The notes beneath the pieces were generated by a model. That model had not been told where the DNA came from and searched no databases. It saw only the letters and a list, made by a program, of their open reading frames with translations. From contig DATKKF010000066.1 in NCBI GenBank assembly GCA_035543115.1, forward strand, positions 1 to 64,000: 64,000 nt of DNA, written 5' to 3'. This document shows, piece by piece, positions 23,921-30,735 of the stretch. Each line of letters opens with the position of its first letter. Within the stretch, counting starts at the first letter, position 1. This DNA is from RPRB01 sp035543115 (GTDB lineage: Bacteria; Myxococcota; Myxococcia; Myxococcales; Myxococcaceae). The position numbers and the translations under genes were made by a program.

Positions 23921-25231
23921 ATGCACACCTCCGCGTCTGCCACCCAGCAACGGGTGGGCGTCATCGGCGCCGGGCCCTCCGGCATCGCCGCGGCGAAGAA
24001 CCTCCTCGCCGCCGGCTTTCGCAACGTGGTGGTCTACGACCGGAACACCGAGGTCGGCGGCAACTGGATCTTCCGCCCGGACCCGAGCCACTCGAGCGTC
24101 TTCGAGACCACCCACATCATCTCCTCGAAGCAGATGTCGCAGTACGAGGACTTCCCGATGCCCGACAGCTACCCGGACTATCCGGGGCATGCCGAGCTGA
24201 AGGCCTACTTCCAGAGCTACGCCCGGCAGTTCGGGGTGGACAGGGTGCTGCAGCTCGGCACCGAGGTCAGCAGCGCGCGGCACCGCCCGGGCGGCGGCTG
24301 GACGGTGGCCCTCGGGGACGGCCGGCGGGAGGAGTTCGACGCGCTGCTGGTGGCCTCGGGCCACCACTGGGACCCCCGGATGCCCAGCTACCCAGGCACG
24401 TACGGCGGCGAGCTCCTGCACAGCCACGCCTTCAAGACGGCCGAGAGGTTCGCCGGGAAGCGGGTGCTGGTCATCGGCGGGGGCAACTCCGCGTGCGACA
24501 TCGCGGTGGAGACGTCGCGGGTGTCCGCCCGCACCGAGATCAGCATGCGCCGCGGCTACTGGTTCGTCCCCAAGTTCCTCATGGGACTGCCGAGCGACGT
24601 CATTCACGACCGGCTGATGCGCAAGCTGCCCAAGCCCATCCGGCAGCGGGTGATGAGGCTGACCATCCACCTGGTGCAGGGGAGGAACTCCGACTACGGG
24701 CTGCTCGAGCCGGAGCACGGGCCGCTCGAGGCGCACCCCACGCTCAACTCCGAGCTCTTCTACTTCATCCGCCACGGGCGGGTGCATCCCCGCCCCGACA
24801 TCGCCCGCTTCGAGGGGAAGACGGTCCACTTCGTCGACGGGACCTCGGCCGAGTTCGACGCCATCATCGCGGCCACCGGGTACGTGACCCGCTTCCCCTT
24901 CCTCGACACCGCCGAGGTGGGTGACTACTCGGGGCGGGAGGTGCCGCTGTACCTGAAGATCTTCCACCCCCGGTTCGAGGACCTCTTCTTCATCGGGCTG
25001 TTCCAGCCGCAGGGCTGCATCTGGCCGCTCTCCGACTGGCAGGGGAGGCTGGTGGCCCGGGCGCTGCTGGGCGCCTGGAAGCGGCCGGCAAGGATCGAGG
25101 CTTCGATCCGCCGCGAGCTGGACCACCCGGACTACGCCTTCACCGACTCGATCCGCCACGCGGTCGAGGTGGACGCCCACGCGTACCGGACGCGGCTGGT
25201 GACCGAGGTCGAGGGCGGGCGCGCGTTCTAG
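23921..25231 (+). CDS. flavin-containing monooxygenase (FMO family)
   Basis: FAD- and NADPH-dependent oxygenation of a nitrogen, sulfur or ketone substrate that cannot be told from the sequence. 436 residues: FAD-binding GVIGAGPSGIAAAKNLL near residue 13, VGGNWIF, and a second dinucleotide motif VLVIGGGNSACDIA near residue 184. The segment YGGELLHSHAFKTAE fits the FMO signature FxGxxxHxxxF. ATG at 23921 is preceded by no clear ribosome binding site. The upstream frame to 23810 overlaps the PBP1A start and is not used. It converges with the lipoprotein gene at 25239. Confidence 0.92.
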   Translation: MHTSASATQQRVGVIGAGPSGIAAAKNLLAAGFRNVVVYDRNTEVGGNWIFRPDPSHSSVFETTHIISSKQMSQYEDFPMPDSYPDYPGHAELKAYFQSYARQFGVDRVLQLGTEVSSARHRPGGGWTVALGDGRREEFDALLVASGHHWDPRMPSYPGTYGGELLHSHAFKTAERFAGKRVLVIGGGNSACDIAVETSRVSARTEISMRRGYWFVPKFLMGLPSDVIHDRLMRKLPKPIRQRVMRLTIHLVQGRNSDYGLLEPEHGPLEAHPTLNSELFYFIRHGRVHPRPDIARFEGKTVHFVDGTSAEFDAIIAATGYVTRFPFLDTAEVGDYSGREVPLYLKIFHPRFEDLFFIGLFQPQGCIWPLSDWQGRLVARALLGAWKRPARIEASIRRELDHPDYAFTDSIRHAVEVDAHAYRTRLVTEVEGGRAF

Positions 25232-25238
25232 GGCGCGC

Positions 25239-25982
25239 TCACTGCATCCCGTTGGCCTCGCGGATCCGGTCGAGCTCCGAGGCGTGCGCCGGGCAGGGTG
25301 CGGCCGCCTGGGTGTCGAGCGTCCTCACGTCCTTCGCTTTCCGAAGCGCGCAGCAGGAGACCCCGTCGGTGCAGGGCATCGACAGGCCGATGAGCTCGCC
25401 GACCATGGACCCGAGCAGCGCGGTGAGCCGCCGCTCCGCGACCCGACCCGACGGACCGAGAGGAGCCAGGAGCACCAGGCCTGCCTTGAGCACTGAGTTC
25501 ACCGCCCCGAACGGCGCCGAGCAGGGCAGTGTTCCGGGGACGACGAAGATCGTTCCCCGGGCGGCCACCCGGCTGGTGAGGAGCTCGTCGCAGGTCCGCG
25601 GACGCGGCGAGGGCATGGGGAGGACGGGGCCGAGGTCGAACCCGTAGGCCACGTACCGTACCCGCAGCGCGTCGAGGGTGGCGCGGGCCGGCGCCACCGC
25701 GGCCTCCCCGACGGGGACGATCTGGAAACGGGTGAGCGGCTCGATCTTCGCGCGCACGGGTTGTGGGGTGCCCCCGTCCACGCCGGGGCGGGGAGCCGTC
25801 ACCGCGCTTGGTGGTGAGTTCCCGGCGCTGCGCCGCGCCGCGGCGACCGCCTCCTGCGAGCGGGCTCCCTCCGGGGGCGAGGAGGAGACGGTGGGTGGAG
25901 GGGCGAGCTGCGTGGGAGACGGGCTCCGGGAGCAGCCGGAGAGAGCGAGCAAGAGGGCGAGCAGGTGAGACCCGGGGCGCAT
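25239..25982 (-). CDS. lipoprotein resembling an archaemetzincin that has lost its zinc ligands
   Basis: 247 residues. Signal peptide with lipobox LSGC (Cys17), Pro/Ser-rich linker to about residue 75, then a folded domain. IVPVGE at 88-93 and VLPMP at 120-124 match the archaemetzincin N-terminal pattern (IxPVG ... PxP). SMVGELIGL at 192-200 occupies the place of HELGHxxGL. The Cys204, Cys210/211-Ala-Leu and CPAH (230-233) resemble the structural CX4CxM and CxxC cysteines. All three catalytic His and the Glu are replaced, so peptidase activity is not expected. The match is by eye; another fold is possible. It is divergent from the lipoprotein/HExxH pair at 26095. Confidence 0.65.
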   Translation of the reverse strand: MRPGSHLLALLLALSGCSRSPSPTQLAPPPTVSSSPPEGARSQEAVAAARRSAGNSPPSAVTAPRPGVDGGTPQPVRAKIEPLTRFQIVPVGEAAVAPARATLDALRVRYVAYGFDLGPVLPMPSPRPRTCDELLTSRVAARGTIFVVPGTLPCSAPFGAVNSVLKAGLVLLAPLGPSGRVAERRLTALLGSMVGELIGLSMPCTDGVSCCALRKAKDVRTLDTQAAAPCPAHASELDRIREANGMQ

Positions 25983-26063
25983 CGCACCCGTCCTACAACA
26001 TCGGCTCGGCGAAGGAAGATCGAGTCGGAGGCCGGAGGGTGACTTCCGACGGAGGGAGTGTCC

Positions 26064-26069
26064 TAGGCT
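26064..26069 (+). promoter_or_regulatory. candidate -10 element TAGGCT
   Basis: TAGGCT lies 25 bases before the ATG at 26095, and a GGAGG site sits between them. It is a plausible promoter for the lipoprotein/HExxH pair in the 112-base divergent gap. Confidence 0.3.
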
Positions 26070-26094
26070 TCGAACCCGGTCGCTTGGAGGACGC

Positions 26095-26442
26095 ATGAAC
26101 GGACACCAGGGCCGCGCCGGCTGGACCGGCGCCTGGGTGGTGATGCTCGGCTGGCTCGCCAGCTGCAACGTGGCGCCCGAGGCCAGAGACGCCGCGGGGA
26201 GCGGGACACGCGCCACCCAGGTGACCGCAGCGGTGCGCGCCGCCACCGCCCGCTCGACGCTGACCCACGACGTGGTCACCATGCCGAATGGAGAGCGGAT
26301 GCAGCGGATAAGCTCTCCGACCGCGTTCAGTCACGTGGTCATCGGGCGGATCGACGCTGGCGGAAGGCCATCCATCGCCTGCGTCGACAGCGCTCCCGCC
26401 GCCGAGGCCTTCCTCGTCGGCGCGCCGGGGACCGGCCAGTGA
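26095..26442 (+). CDS. small lipoprotein, first gene of the second lipoprotein/HExxH-protein pair
   Basis: 115 residues, paralogue of the lipoprotein at 13562. The signal peptide ends in LASC, so it is a predicted lipoprotein. The C-terminal part reads SHVVIGRIDAGGRPSIACVD and then APAAEAFLVG, the same strand/turn/CVDS/AEA pattern as the first copy. The segments between are diverged. A GGAGG site is seven bases upstream of the ATG. Its TGA overlaps the next GTG as GTGA. A role as partner of the following HExxH protein is inferred from the conserved pairing; no activity can be read from the sequence. Confidence 0.8.
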   Translation: MNGHQGRAGWTGAWVVMLGWLASCNVAPEARDAAGSGTRATQVTAAVRAATARSTLTHDVVTMPNGERMQRISSPTAFSHVVIGRIDAGGRPSIACVDSAPAAEAFLVGAPGTGQ

Positions 26443-28361
26443 GGGCGGCCGGCTTCGCGCTCTCCGCGGCGATTCTTCTGGCGACCCCGGCCGCCCGGGC
26501 CAAGGCGACCATCGTCGTCTTCAACGGCGATGCTCCGGGCCAGGGATTCAATGACCCGACGGTCGCCGCTCCCGTCGGGGGAAATCGCGGCACCACGCTC
26601 GGCGCCCAGCGTCTGGCCGTCTTCCAGGAGGCAGCGCGCATCTGGGGGGAGGTGCTGGACAGCGCGGTCACCATCAGCATCTTCGCCCAGTTCACGCCCC
26701 TGCCCTGCGACACCAGTGGCGCGGTCCTCGCCCACACCGCGCCGACCGGATGGCTGGCCAGCGACCCCCCGCTCGCCGGAGGTCAGCCGACTCCGGTCGA
26801 CGGGGGGATCCCCAACACGATCTTCCCGAGGCAGGGGACCTGGTACCCGGTCGCGCTGGTCGAGCGCTTCGCTGGGCAGAAGATCTCGACCGACGTCGGA
26901 AACGACCTGGGGAACTACGACATCGACACCGGCTTCAACTCGGCGCTGGACACGGACCCGGCTTGCGCCGGCCTCGCCTGGTACTACGGCCTCGATGACC
27001 AGCACGGCGAGAAGATCGACCTTCTCACCGTGGCCCTCCACGAGTTCGGGCACGGGTTTGGCTATGCCTCGATCACCGACAAGAACACCGGCGAGTTCGT
27101 CCAGGGGCAGGACGGAGGGAGCCTCCCGGACATCTGGGCATACTTCCTGTACGACGAGGACTCCGGTCGCCACTGGATCGACCTCGACGCCGCCGGCCGC
27201 CAGGCCTCCATCACTGGCCAGGCCCTGACCTGGGACGGCCATGCAGTGAAGGCGGCGGTCCCCTCGACCCTGCTCTCCGCGCCGCTGGTCCGGGTCACCT
27301 CGGCGCCGGCGACGCCGTCGGTGGTGAAGGACTACCCTCAGCTCGCCATCGCGCAGTTCAGCGCGCAGATCGGCTCATCGCCCGTCGCGGGCAACCTCGG
27401 GGTGGGCTCCACGCGCTGGGGTTGCACCGCCCTCGGCAAGCTGGGACCGCTGGACAGCAAGATCGCCATCCTCGATCGCGGCGGGCCCAGCCCCGACGCC
27501 GGCTGTACCTTCGTGGAGAAGGCCCGGAACGCCCAGGACGCCGGGGCCATCGGTCTGCTCATCGCCAACAACACCACCGGGCTCACCAACCCGGGCGGGA
27601 CCGCGCCGGACATCTCCATCCCCGTGCTGCTCGTGACCCAGCAAGACGGCCAGTCGCTGCGGGCCGCGGTGGAGGCGGGCACAGTGGCGGCATCGATCGT
27701 GCGGGACCCCACCGCCGGCTTCGAGGGGGCGGACCCCTCCGCCCGGGCGTACCTGTACGCACCCCCCACAGTGGCACCGGCGTCCTCGGTTTCGCACTTC
27801 GACGTCTCTGCCTTTCCTGACCTCCTGATGGAGCCGTTCATCAACCAGGACCTGAACCACTCGCTCGACCTGACGGTGCCGCTGCTGCGGGACATCGGGT
27901 GGTTCTCGGTGGACCTCGCCATCTCGGCCAATGGCCCGTCGACGCTCGGAGCGGGGCAGCGGGGAACGTTCACCTTCACCGTGACCAACCCCGGCCCCTC
28001 CCCGGCGTCCGCGGTGACCGTGACCAACGCGCTCGCCGGGCTGACCTTCGTCTCCAACTCAGGGGACTGCACCACCGCCTTCCCGTGCGCGCTCGGTGAC
28101 CTCGCCCCGGGAGCGTCGAAGACCATCACCACCAGCCTGACCGCGAACTCCACCGCCGGGGCGGCGACCACCGCCACGCTCACCTCGGGCTCTGACTACA
28201 ACCCGACGAACGACTCGGCGACGGTCAGCGTCAACGGTGGCATCAGCACCCCGGATGGGGGCAACGGCAAGAGCGGATGCACGGCCGCGCTCAGTCCACC
28301 GGCGCCATGGCTCCTGCTGCTCGCGCTCCTGGCGTTCGCCCGGAGAAGGCGGCCGGGCTAG
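26439..28361 (+). CDS. secreted HExxH metallopeptidase-like protein with PA domain and MYXO-CTERM-like tail (second copy)
   Basis: 640 residues, paralogue of the protein at 13897. Signal peptide to about residue 21, then APVGGNRGTTLGAQRL near 45, zinc motif HEFGHGFGY at 201-209 within KIDLLTVALHEFGHG, and a PA domain at about 310-410 (AGAIGLLIANNTTG). A DUF11-type beta domain follows (about 495-600; TFTVTNPGPSPASAVTVTNA). The tail from Cys614 is Pro/Leu-rich, hydrophobic, and ends in four Arg, a MYXO-CTERM-like signal. Compared with the first copy it has about 30 extra residues before the zinc motif. It is likely a surface-anchored protease-like protein; the substrate is unknown. The start is GTG. 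Confidence 0.86.
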   Translation: MRAAGFALSAAILLATPAARAKATIVVFNGDAPGQGFNDPTVAAPVGGNRGTTLGAQRLAVFQEAARIWGEVLDSAVTISIFAQFTPLPCDTSGAVLAHTAPTGWLASDPPLAGGQPTPVDGGIPNTIFPRQGTWYPVALVERFAGQKISTDVGNDLGNYDIDTGFNSALDTDPACAGLAWYYGLDDQHGEKIDLLTVALHEFGHGFGYASITDKNTGEFVQGQDGGSLPDIWAYFLYDEDSGRHWIDLDAAGRQASITGQALTWDGHAVKAAVPSTLLSAPLVRVTSAPATPSVVKDYPQLAIAQFSAQIGSSPVAGNLGVGSTRWGCTALGKLGPLDSKIAILDRGGPSPDAGCTFVEKARNAQDAGAIGLLIANNTTGLTNPGGTAPDISIPVLLVTQQDGQSLRAAVEAGTVAASIVRDPTAGFEGADPSARAYLYAPPTVAPASSVSHFDVSAFPDLLMEPFINQDLNHSLDLTVPLLRDIGWFSVDLAISANGPSTLGAGQRGTFTFTVTNPGPSPASAVTVTNALAGLTFVSNSGDCTTAFPCALGDLAPGASKTITTSLTANSTAGAATTATLTSGSDYNPTNDSATVSVNGGISTPDGGNGKSGCTAALSPPAPWLLLLALLAFARRRRPG

Positions 28362-28367
28362 GCGACG

Positions 28368-28397
28368 GCGCGGGCCCGGCGTCAGGCGAGCCCGCGC
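28368..28397. terminator. possible stem-loop between convergent genes
   Basis: GCGCGGGC (28368-28375) is perfectly complementary to GCCCGCGC (28390-28397) around a 14-base loop. It lies just after the HExxH gene and runs into the 3' end of the small minus-strand gene. There is no T tract, so any terminator role is uncertain. Confidence 0.35.
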
Positions 28398-28582
28398 ACC
28401 CCGAGCAGCGGCCCCCGGGGCTCGGGCCGGCGGGTGGACGCTCCCGGGCAGCCGATTGACTCCCGGAGCCGGGCCGCGGCCTCTGCGGAGTCGGTCCGTC
28501 CGGGGGGGTCTGCGGCGCCGTCCGCCCCGGGGACGCGGGCGAGGTGCCCGTGGAGGAAGAGAAGCTCGGTCCAGATGCTCAT
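28382..28582 (-). CDS. small protein divergent from the LysR gene
   Basis: 66 residues beginning MSIWTELLFLHGHLARV, with an Arg/Pro/Gly-rich remainder and no membrane helix. The N-terminus looks like a family of short conserved proteins I have seen next to regulators, but I cannot name it. Start ATG 28582 is preferred over ATG 28654, which would cross the regulator's operator region. Being divergent from a LysR gene and separated by 95 bases that contain LysR-like half-sites, it is a candidate target of that regulator. Confidence 0.55.
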   Translation of the reverse strand: MSIWTELLFLHGHLARVPGADGAADPPGRTDSAEAAARLRESIGCPGASTRRPEPRGPLLGVRGLA

Positions 28583-28594
28583 CCTTGGCCTCCG

Positions 28595-28601
28595 TCTTGA
28601 G
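28595..28601. promoter_or_regulatory. half-site TCTTGAG near the small gene
   Basis: TCTTGAG at 28595-28601 repeats the left arm of the palindrome at 28660-28666, 65 bases away, and lies 13 bases upstream of the small gene's ATG. Two LysR-type contact sites with DNA looping would fit. Confidence 0.35.
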
Positions 28602-28660
28602 TTCCGTCGAAGGTTAATGGCGTGCCGGAGAGGGCCCATGCGATAGTTTCTCAATCCAGT

Positions 28661-28677
28661 CTTGAGTCTGGCTCAAG
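28661..28677. promoter_or_regulatory. palindrome CTTGAG-N5-CTCAAG, probable LysR operator
   Basis: A perfect inverted repeat with 6-base arms ends on the base before the LysR ATG. The geometry fits a LysR-type (T-N11-A-like) site and would let the protein repress its own translation start or transcription. The candidate -10 TAGTTT is at 28644-28649. Confidence 0.6.
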
Positions 28678-29622
28678 ATGAGCAAGGTCCCTCTCCATCT
28701 GCTGCCGGGCTTCGTCGCCGCCGCGCGCCTGCGGAACCTCTCCCGCGCCGCGGCCTCGCTGCACCTGACGGTGAGCGCGCTGAGCCACCAGATGCGGGGG
28801 CTGGAGGAGCTGCTCGGGCAGCGGCTCTTCGACCGTGGCCCGCGCGGGCTGCGTCTGACGCCCGCCGGGGAGCGGCTGTTCGGGCAGGTCGCGCCCCATC
28901 TGGAGGCGATCTCGGCAGCGCTCACCCCCCAGCCAGCCCGGAGCCCCGACGCGCTCACTCTGAGCGTGATGCCGACGGTGGCCTCGAGCTGGCTCATCCC
29001 CCGGCTCCCGGCGTTCACCGCACTGCACCCCGAGGTGGAGCTGAGCCTGCAGTCCACCAGCGACCTCGTGGACTTCGAGCGGGAGGAGGTGGACGCGGCG
29101 CTGCGCTTCGGCCCGGGAGGCTGGCCAGGACTGCGGAGCCACCTGCTCTTCGAGGAGTCGGTGGTCCCGGTGTGCAGCCCGGAGCTGCTCCGGCGCTTCC
29201 CGCAGGCCGAGGGCGGCGATTTCTCGGGTGTCCCCTTGCTCCGGGACCTCGGGGAGCGGTGGCACGCGTGGTTCGCGCGCTTCGGAGGGAGCCCGCCGGC
29301 GCGTTACGTGGCGGCGTTCGACGACACCGATGCCTTGCAGAGGGCCGCGGTCGAGGGGATGGGCGTGGCGCTCGGCCGGCTCACCATGGCGCGGCCGCTG
29401 CTCGAATCCGGGCGGCTGATCGCGCTCACCGCCCATCGGCTGCCTGACGCATACAGCCACTACCTGGTGTACCCGCCTCGCTCGGAGCCTCACCCAGCGC
29501 TGGTCACATTCCGCAGCTGGATCCTCGAGGCCGCAAGCTCGGCGGAGATCACTGCACCGGAGCGTCTGACTCGGGCCTCGACGCCACGGCGCCATCGCCG
29601 GCGGCCTACCGGGTCGCGATGA
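28678..29622 (+). CDS. LysR-family transcriptional regulator (GcvA-like)
   Basis: 314 residues. N-terminal winged helix-turn-helix with LRNLSRAAASLHLTVSALSH (residues about 17-37) and the typical RGLEELLGQRLFDRG. The effector-binding domain, type 2 periplasmic-binding fold, follows (about 95-300). The sequence style, including VSALSHQMRGLEELLG and RFGPGGWPGL, fits the GcvA/amp regulator group. The inducer is unknown. An inverted repeat sits directly before the ATG, so autoregulation is likely, and the divergent small gene is a candidate target. The last 25 residues are Arg/Thr-rich and may be an unstructured extension. Confidence 0.92.
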   Translation: MSKVPLHLLPGFVAAARLRNLSRAAASLHLTVSALSHQMRGLEELLGQRLFDRGPRGLRLTPAGERLFGQVAPHLEAISAALTPQPARSPDALTLSVMPTVASSWLIPRLPAFTALHPEVELSLQSTSDLVDFEREEVDAALRFGPGGWPGLRSHLLFEESVVPVCSPELLRRFPQAEGGDFSGVPLLRDLGERWHAWFARFGGSPPARYVAAFDDTDALQRAAVEGMGVALGRLTMARPLLESGRLIALTAHRLPDAYSHYLVYPPRSEPHPALVTFRSWILEAASSAEITAPERLTRASTPRRHRRRPTGSR

Positions 29623-29728
29623 AATCGCCTCGGTCGGGACCGCCGAGGATGACCTCTGCCTCCAGGAAGTCGGCGACCTCCCGTTTCCCCGGGCCGAGGA
29701 GCGTCACGTTGGTGTGGAAGGTCCCCAG
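29606..29728 (-). pseudogene. possible gene remnant or very short gene, 40 codons
   Basis: Between the LysR and pseudouridine synthase genes the minus strand encodes a protein-like stretch, GTFHTNVTLLGPGKREVADF, then LEAEVILGGPDRGDF, ending at TAG 29606. It resembles the start of a small conserved family with a TNVTLxGP motif. It lacks an ATG or GTG in frame near its beginning (only CTG at 29728) and overlaps the end of the LysR gene by 17 bases. A decayed gene or a CTG-started peptide are both possible. Confidence 0.3.
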
Positions 29729-29732
29729 GCGG

Positions 29733-30686
29733 TCACCTCTGGATGCCGGCCCGGCGGAGCACCTCCACCAGCTCGTCCGGGAGCGGAGACTCCAGCCGGA
29801 TCCGCTCCTTGGTCTCCGGGTGCGGGAGCTCGAGCCGCTCGGCGTGGAGGAACAGCCGCTTCAGGCCCCAGCGGGCGCGGGCGTCGCGGTTGAACGCGAA
29901 GTCACCGTACTTCCGGTCGCCGGCGACCGGATGGCCGATGGCGGCGAGGTGCCGGCGGATCTGGTGTGTCCGACCGGTCTCGAGCGTCACCTCGAGGAGC
30001 GCCGCCTCGCCGCCCTGGCGCAGCACCCGGTAGCGGGTCGCCGCCTCCTGCATGTTCACCCCGCGGCGCGCCTTCGACTCGGCAGACTGCTGGTGCTCGG
30101 AGAGCGGCAGGTCGATGCGCCCCTCGGCGCGGGCGAAGGTGCCCTTGGCCAGGGTGAGGTACTGCTTCCTTGCGCCGCCGTGGGTGAAGACCTCGGTGAA
30201 GTGCACCATCGCCGGGCGGCGCTTGGCGACCACGATGACCCCCGAGGTCTCGCGGTCCAGGCGGTGCGCCGGGCTGGCGGAGAAGCCGTTCCGCTCTGCC
30301 TTCGACCCGAGGTGGGCGCGGACCAGGTCCACCAGCGTGCCGCCACGGATGCCGCTGCCCGGGTGCACCGCCAGCCCCGAGGGCTTGTCGACGGCCATCA
30401 TCCAGCCGTCTTCCTGGAGGATGCGCAGGCGCGCGACCTCCTCGGGGGCCGGCGCGCGCGCGGGGACCGGGGCCTCGCCCAGAAGCGCTCGCTCGTCTCC
30501 TCGGATGGTGAGCACGTCCCCCTCGGCGAGCGGCTGCTCAGGGTGGGCCCGGCGCCCGTTCACCCGCACCTTCTTGGTGCGGATCATCTTCTGGAGGTGG
30601 CTGGTGGGGACGCGCGGCAGGCGCTGGCGGAGCACCTTGTCGAGCCGCACCCCCGCATGGTCGCTGTCGATGCGAAACTCGAGCAT
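29733..30686 (-). CDS. RluA-family pseudouridine synthase (RluC/RluD-like)
   Basis: Isomerises specific uridines to pseudouridine, most likely in 23S rRNA. 317 residues: N-terminal S4 RNA-binding domain (residues about 10-70, VRLDKVLRQRLPRVP), then the catalytic domain with VDKPSGLAVHPG and catalytic Asp in HRLDRETSGV near residue 140, and GRTHQIRRHLAAIGHPVAGD. Length and order fit RluC/RluD. ATG at 30686 is chosen because the S4 domain begins right after it; the frame open to 30941 is a shadow of the divergent gene. AGGAAA precedes the ATG. Confidence 0.92.
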   Translation of the reverse strand: MLEFRIDSDHAGVRLDKVLRQRLPRVPTSHLQKMIRTKKVRVNGRRAHPEQPLAEGDVLTIRGDERALLGEAPVPARAPAPEEVARLRILQEDGWMMAVDKPSGLAVHPGSGIRGGTLVDLVRAHLGSKAERNGFSASPAHRLDRETSGVIVVAKRRPAMVHFTEVFTHGGARKQYLTLAKGTFARAEGRIDLPLSEHQQSAESKARRGVNMQEAATRYRVLRQGGEAALLEVTLETGRTHQIRRHLAAIGHPVAGDRKYGDFAFNRDARARWGLKRLFLHAERLELPHPETKERIRLESPLPDELVEVLRRAGIQR

Positions 30687-30717
30687 TTTCCTCGGGCGGC
30701 GGATGGAAGCACACCGA

Positions 30718-30723
30718 TAGACT
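30718..30723 (+). promoter_or_regulatory. candidate -10 element TAGACT
   Basis: TAGACT lies 12 bases before the ATG at 30736, matching the spacing at other genes here. No clear Shine-Dalgarno site lies between, so translation may start on a near-leaderless transcript. Confidence 0.35.
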
Positions 30724-30735
30724 GGGGATCCATCT

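Noticed and set aside
21507..24200. An 897-codon plus-strand frame over PBP1A
   Set aside because: Shadow of the PBP1A gene, without family similarity or start signals.
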